NCBI GenBank assembly: GCA_018894105.1
Contig: CM032127.1
Location: forward strand, 33,810,760 to 33,874,759
Source of the DNA: Jacaranda mimosifolia
Lineage: Eukaryota > Streptophyta > Magnoliopsida > Lamiales > Bignoniaceae
Length of the DNA stretch: 64,000 nucleotides
Direction: 5' to 3'
Both the position numbers and the translations under genes were made by a program. A model generated the notes under the pieces. It worked only from the letters and a program-made list of their open reading frames with translations. It was not told where the DNA came from and made no database searches. Below are positions 60,661-64,000 of this stretch, piece by piece. The first letter of the stretch is position 1, and each line of letters starts with the position of its first letter.

Positions 60661-62538
60661 TATAATCACATTAAATAGCCATCTTTTAAGACCATCTCAT
60701 GCGTCATGCTTAGATTTATTAGGTCATACCTTTGTCTAACTTTCCTTTTGTAGAAAATGTGGGTTTCAAGTGTGATCCAAACCAAACTCGAACTTTTCAA
60801 ATGTTCTATCCAAAGGATCAAAAATTGATCTTCAAGGACACTAAAACACCAACTCCAATTGGAGAATTGTCAACACCTTGACAAAACTGGAGAAGATCCA
60901 CACAACTTAGAAGCTCAAGTGTTCTTCTTCTAATGGTGATCCAAACTCTTAGAACACTTCTCTTTGAAGGTCGAAAGCTAGATCGAAGTATGGTGGGAGA
61001 AGGTGTTTAGGAATTTTTGGATGGGAGAAGAAGACTAGAGAGGAGAGGATTTTATGGAGCAAAATTTTGCCAATACAAATGCTTAGAAAGGGCTAGAGTG
61101 GGTGGCCACTTGTGTCTAATTTATAGGCAAAGTTTGGCCCGAAAATGTGATTTACTTATACATTAGGCATGGAAATAGGCTAAGCTAGGATAGTCTAGGC
61201 TTTGACTTAAATAAACCAAGCATTATGCAAATGACAAGCCTGCGCCTAGCTTATTAGCTATGATAGTTTTTTTTTTTTTAAAGATTAGACCTAACCTTTT
61301 TAATAAATTTTAAAGCCTTGGCCCTGCCTGAAAGCCTATCTAAAAGCCTACTTTCTACTAAGGCTTCAATTAAGTCTAAATATTACATAAATCTAAATTT
61401 TTAAGATGCTTAAACTTGTAATAGACCACCATGATAGGCAATAATTGAAATAATAAATAACAAATGTATAATTATGAAAGTTCAAATATAAGCATAAAAT
61501 AATATTATTTCTACAAAAGACAATACTAAACAACATAAAGGATTCCGTAAAGAACTAATTAAAGAAATCAAATATAATTAGCTATTTAATATTATATCAT
61601 TATTATTGTACTTTTTATGTGAAGGATAAGTGGGCCGACCTATTTGGTTTTGCAAGCTTTTAGAAAAGTCTAAGTCTATCCTATTTAGTTAAAAAGGCTG
61701 TTTTTTTAAGCTTTGACCTGATATTTTTATTAAATAGACTAGGCTAAGTTAGGTTATAAGTAGGCTAGGCCATAGGCCCCTAACGAGTAGCATGGCCTAT
61801 TTCCATTTCTATTGTACGTACACATATTTGTGTAGTGATCACATTTTTGATTCAAATGGAATATCCTTTAATTGGAATTTAATTAGGCATGGATCCGCAA
61901 CTCATTCGCCAAGATGAGCAAATAGATCCTTTGTTGGTTCTTACAAACCTTCATGTGCAAGTAGCTCATACCGGAAGATGCACCTTACAGTCTGCTATGT
62001 AGGTGGTGTAGGAAACAAAGTATGAGGACCGATGCACTGGGTTACCATGGAACCTCAAGTCAAAAGAGTTATAATATGCACGATTGTAAGCTTAGAGAAT
62101 CATCCTTTCCTACACGCCACGGCTACCTTGAGGATTTCTCTATGCCAAGTCCTCAGTGAAGTTGTTCTCCAACAAGCACCCATTAATGTACACTATTGTC
62201 TTCTACTCCAAATGCCTGTGGAATGGGCAATCCTCCAACCTGTGGATCATGCACCATTAGTGCAAGTCTATCCGAATCTTTGATGCTCTTATCTCAAGAA
62301 TTCTATGACTTAAGTATTTTCAAGATTATAGCCACAGAGACATATTTCATGATGTAGCAAAGTATTGACCTATGCCATGTTCTGTAGCTATGTATAATCT
62401 TGTGGGTTTTAACCAAATGCATAGCAAAGAAGCATAAGATGAAGATTACCAATTGCATGATTATATTGATTAAATAAGAAAATATTACAAGAATATTTAC
62501 ATGTTAATCTAATTGGCTTTTTGGGCACTACTCTAACA
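60661..62538 (-). mobile_element. LTR G, A-family relative, inside Gypsy LTR
   Basis: Ends ttgggcactactctaaca at 62538, like A-family LTRs. It contains their blocks, such as ctaatggtgatccaaactc (60938), a tagctcataccgg stretch (61965) and caacaagcacccattaatg (62171). The right flank gaaag (62539-62543) compares with a left flank of about ggaat, so the left edge is uncertain and the LTR may be truncated there. It carries a hAT MITE. Confidence 0.65.
61164..61811. mobile_element. hAT-type MITE of a second family
   Basis: 648 bp with inverted ends taggcatggaaataggc and (reversed) tagaaatggaaataggc, 15 of 17 pairing. Longer imperfect pairing of 'aggctaggcc/taagctagg' motifs runs inward. 8-bp flanks ttatacat (61156-61163) and ttgtacgt (61812-61819) match at six of eight. 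The interior is AT-rich without a gene. It is unrelated to the GC-rich MITE in the introns. Confidence 0.75.
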
Positions 62539-62751
62539 GAAAGGACATACTAGAGGTCTGATGGCATTAAATGTCACCACCCTAGCGTTGGTCGAAGTCT
62601 TGGAGTTGGACTTTCGACCTCCATAGCTTTGGTACTTAGCGTTGTGCTGATTCTGAAGGGGAACCTGGACATTAGGTCAAGGCTAGGAGTTAATGAAGGT
62701 AATGAATCTTCCCATATAAGATAGCCACTGTCTCGTATCCTGTCTAGGGGT

Positions 62752-62931
62752 GTAAATGGATCAAATACGCTGTTTTCATGTTCCTATCTGTTTAACTTTT
62801 TGAATATTAGGATATGGATATGAATTTGACGGATATTTAATAATGATATCCGAATTCGTATATGTCGGATATCAGTCGAATTCGAATATATCCGTATTCG
62901 AATTATTTTTTTGATATTCATATTCGATGTA
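62752..62931. other. Degenerate gaata/ggata tract
   Basis: Starts ctaggggtgtaaatggatc and then consists of variants of ggatatggatatgaat and attcgaatatatccg, partly self-complementary. Similar sequence is common at ends of plant repeats. No gene is present, and it is the target of the Copia element to the right. Confidence 0.45.
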
Positions 62932-63144
62932 TGGAGAAAGAAATGTATTTTCTTCATATATTAAATTGTTGTACAAGACATGATTTTATAGGAGCTACAA
63001 AGAACTAAAAAGGAAAAAGATATACAACCTATTTTACATTGATGACTAATCCCATAAAATCAACCATAATTTACAGCTAATCAATCCTTAAAGATCTGCC
63101 ATAATATCTCCCATAATCTCCCACAAATCACTTTTCTTTCCACA
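62932..63144 (-). repeat. 3' LTR of Copia element I
   Basis: About 213 bp, ending tttccaca next to the purine tract (minus strand starts TGTGGAAAG). The left edge at tggagaaag is inferred from the end of the LTR-like sequence, since the partner LTR is outside the window. Confidence 0.6.
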
Positions 63145-63149
63145 CTCCC

Positions 63150-63989
63150 CCTCAAGCTGGTTTGAATATGTCTTCCATTGCCAGCTTGCCAATCAACTTC
63201 TCAAATTGTTTTTTAGGTAATCCTTTTGTAAGAACATCTGCAACCTGTTCGCCAGTGGGTAAATAAGTCATGCAAATCTGTCCACTCTATCTTTTCTTTG
63301 ATGAAGTGCTTGTCTACCTCGACATGCTTGGTTCTATCATGGAGAACAGGATTATGGACAATTGAAATTGCAGCCTTATTATCGCAGTACACTTTTATGG
63401 GATAATTACTTCCAACCTTTAGTTCATCTAAAATTCTTTTGATCCACAACACTTCACAAATTCCATGAGCAACTAATCTAAATTCAGCTTCTGCACTGTT
63501 TCTTGCCACTACATTTTGTTTCTTGCTTCGCCAAGTGACAAGATTTCCTCCAACAAAAGTGCAATATCCCGATGTTGACCTTTTGTCAATTGTGCTTCCA
63601 GCCCAATCCGCATCTGTGTACATTTCAATTTGTAGGTGACCATGCCTTTCAAATAGTAAACCCTTCCCTGGTGAACCTTTTAAGTATCTTAGAATTCTGT
63701 AAACAGCTTCAAAGTGTTCTGAGCCTGGAGAGTGCAGAAATTGGCTTACCATGCTCACTGCAAAAGCTATGTCAGGATGAGTATGGGATAAATAAATTAG
63801 CCTCCCAACCAACGTTTGGTACTGTTCTCTTTTCTTAACTTTTTCTGGTTTAGCATGTTGGAGCTTTACATTAGGATCAATAGGTGTTTCTGCAACCCTA
63901 CATCTGAGTAAACCTGTCTCTTTAAGAAGATCCAATACATATTTCCTTTGAGACACAAAGATACCTCTTTTAGATCTAGCGAACTCCAT
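63150..63989 (-). pseudogene. Copia I reverse transcriptase C-terminus and RNase H, one frameshift
   Basis: An open frame of 258 codons (63213-63989) holds the end of reverse transcriptase ([49 protein letters not shown]) and RNase H ([67 protein letters not shown]). RNase H removes the RNA template during reverse transcription. Near 63280-63290 a single-base change of frame moves the true C-terminus ([19 protein letters not shown]) to another frame, ending near 63160, so the copy is slightly damaged. The rest lies beyond 64000. Confidence 0.92.
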
Positions 63990-64000
63990 TCCTAAGAAGT

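Larger units (their letters stand above)
57597..62727 (-). mobile_element. Ty3/Gypsy relic H, no reverse transcriptase seen
   Basis: Direct repeats 57597-about 58168 and 60230-60660 plus 62539-62727 are its LTRs (tgatgaagc(a/g)agttttag start; ttggtacttagcgttgtgctg and cttcccatat near the end). Between them, on the minus strand, are an integrase fragment (58880-59190) and a protease phrase (about 59800-59935). This order, protease then integrase toward the left LTR, fits Gypsy, probably the Tat/Athila side. Only about 600 bp lie between them, too little for RT and RNase H, so the core was deleted. The right LTR is split by insertion G. Confidence 0.75.
62932..64000 (-). mobile_element. Copia element I, 3' end only
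   Basis: Minus-strand element running out of the window: 3' LTR (62932-63144), purine tract on the minus strand (CTTGAGGGGGAG, about 63145-63157), then the C-terminal end of the polyprotein. It is the best-preserved coding sequence of any mobile element here and therefore the youngest by appearance. Confidence 0.85.

Noticed and set aside
1..64000. CRISPR arrays, operons, phage or bacterial defence systems
   Set aside because: All evidence is for plant nuclear DNA. The repeats present are transposon-derived and no array of short repeats with unique spacers exists.

Overview
This window is nuclear DNA from a flowering plant, most likely a dicot-type genome with long introns. The evidence is an AT-rich sequence, a spliced gene with GT-AG introns whose product matches the plant single-copy MSC-domain (Man1/Src1 C-terminal) nuclear envelope protein, a decayed piece of chloroplast rpoB, and a dense pile of plant LTR retrotransposons. 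I see no bacterial operons, CRISPR arrays, rRNA or tRNA genes. Species cannot be named from the sequence alone.

Left part (1-36.3 kb) is a heap of transposable elements with no host gene. It begins with a Helitron-type helicase relic (about 1285-1750, minus). Next is a compact LTR element with only 184 bp between its LTRs (2964-4934), then a 114-bp tandem array (5137-5437) fused to a chloroplast rpoB insert (5438-6905, minus). From 6.9 to 36.3 kb lies a nested complex of Ty1/Copia elements. The oldest identifiable layer is a minus-strand Copia element (E, 24611-36337: integrase, protease, gag, 5' LTR). It was hit by several roughly 2-kb LTRs of another Copia family: B2 (10371-24610), C (26655-32420) and D (32591-34392). 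B2 was then hit by a full-length member of the same family (A, 11194-23667, minus), and A itself carries a solo LTR (15480-17719). C carries a further 3.5-kb insertion (F, 28862-32406). Several of these levels are proven by matching 5-bp target duplications.

Right part (37.0-64 kb) is the one host gene. Seven coding exons on the plus strand (37040-37283, 46479-46606, 46721-46792, 46902-47044, 47147-47261, 47344-47424, 56741-56872) join in frame to 305 residues: a short N-terminus, a membrane segment, a cysteine-rich MSC domain, a second membrane segment and the start of the C-terminal winged-helix-like region. The last exon or exons are not found before the window ends. Intron 1 (9.2 kb) and intron 6 (9.3 kb) are swollen with repeats: two copies of a GC-rich hAT-type MITE with 8-bp target duplications, a TRIM-like miniature LTR element partly duplicated in tandem (460-bp unit), and a plus-strand Copia relic interrupted by a MITE and by a minus-strand Copia with 104-bp LTRs. 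Downstream of exon 7 are a minus-strand Ty3/Gypsy relic (57597-62727) that keeps protease and integrase but lacks a recognisable reverse transcriptase, a nested LTR and a hAT MITE, and finally the 3' end of another minus-strand Copia (62932 to window end).

The host gene probably acts at the inner nuclear membrane. Everything else is selfish DNA or its remains, and the main interest is the precisely readable nesting order, conserved structured elements in one Copia family (a hairpin next to the LTR TATA box, a GC-rich palindromic leader island, a phased leader repeat) and the unusual gene architecture.
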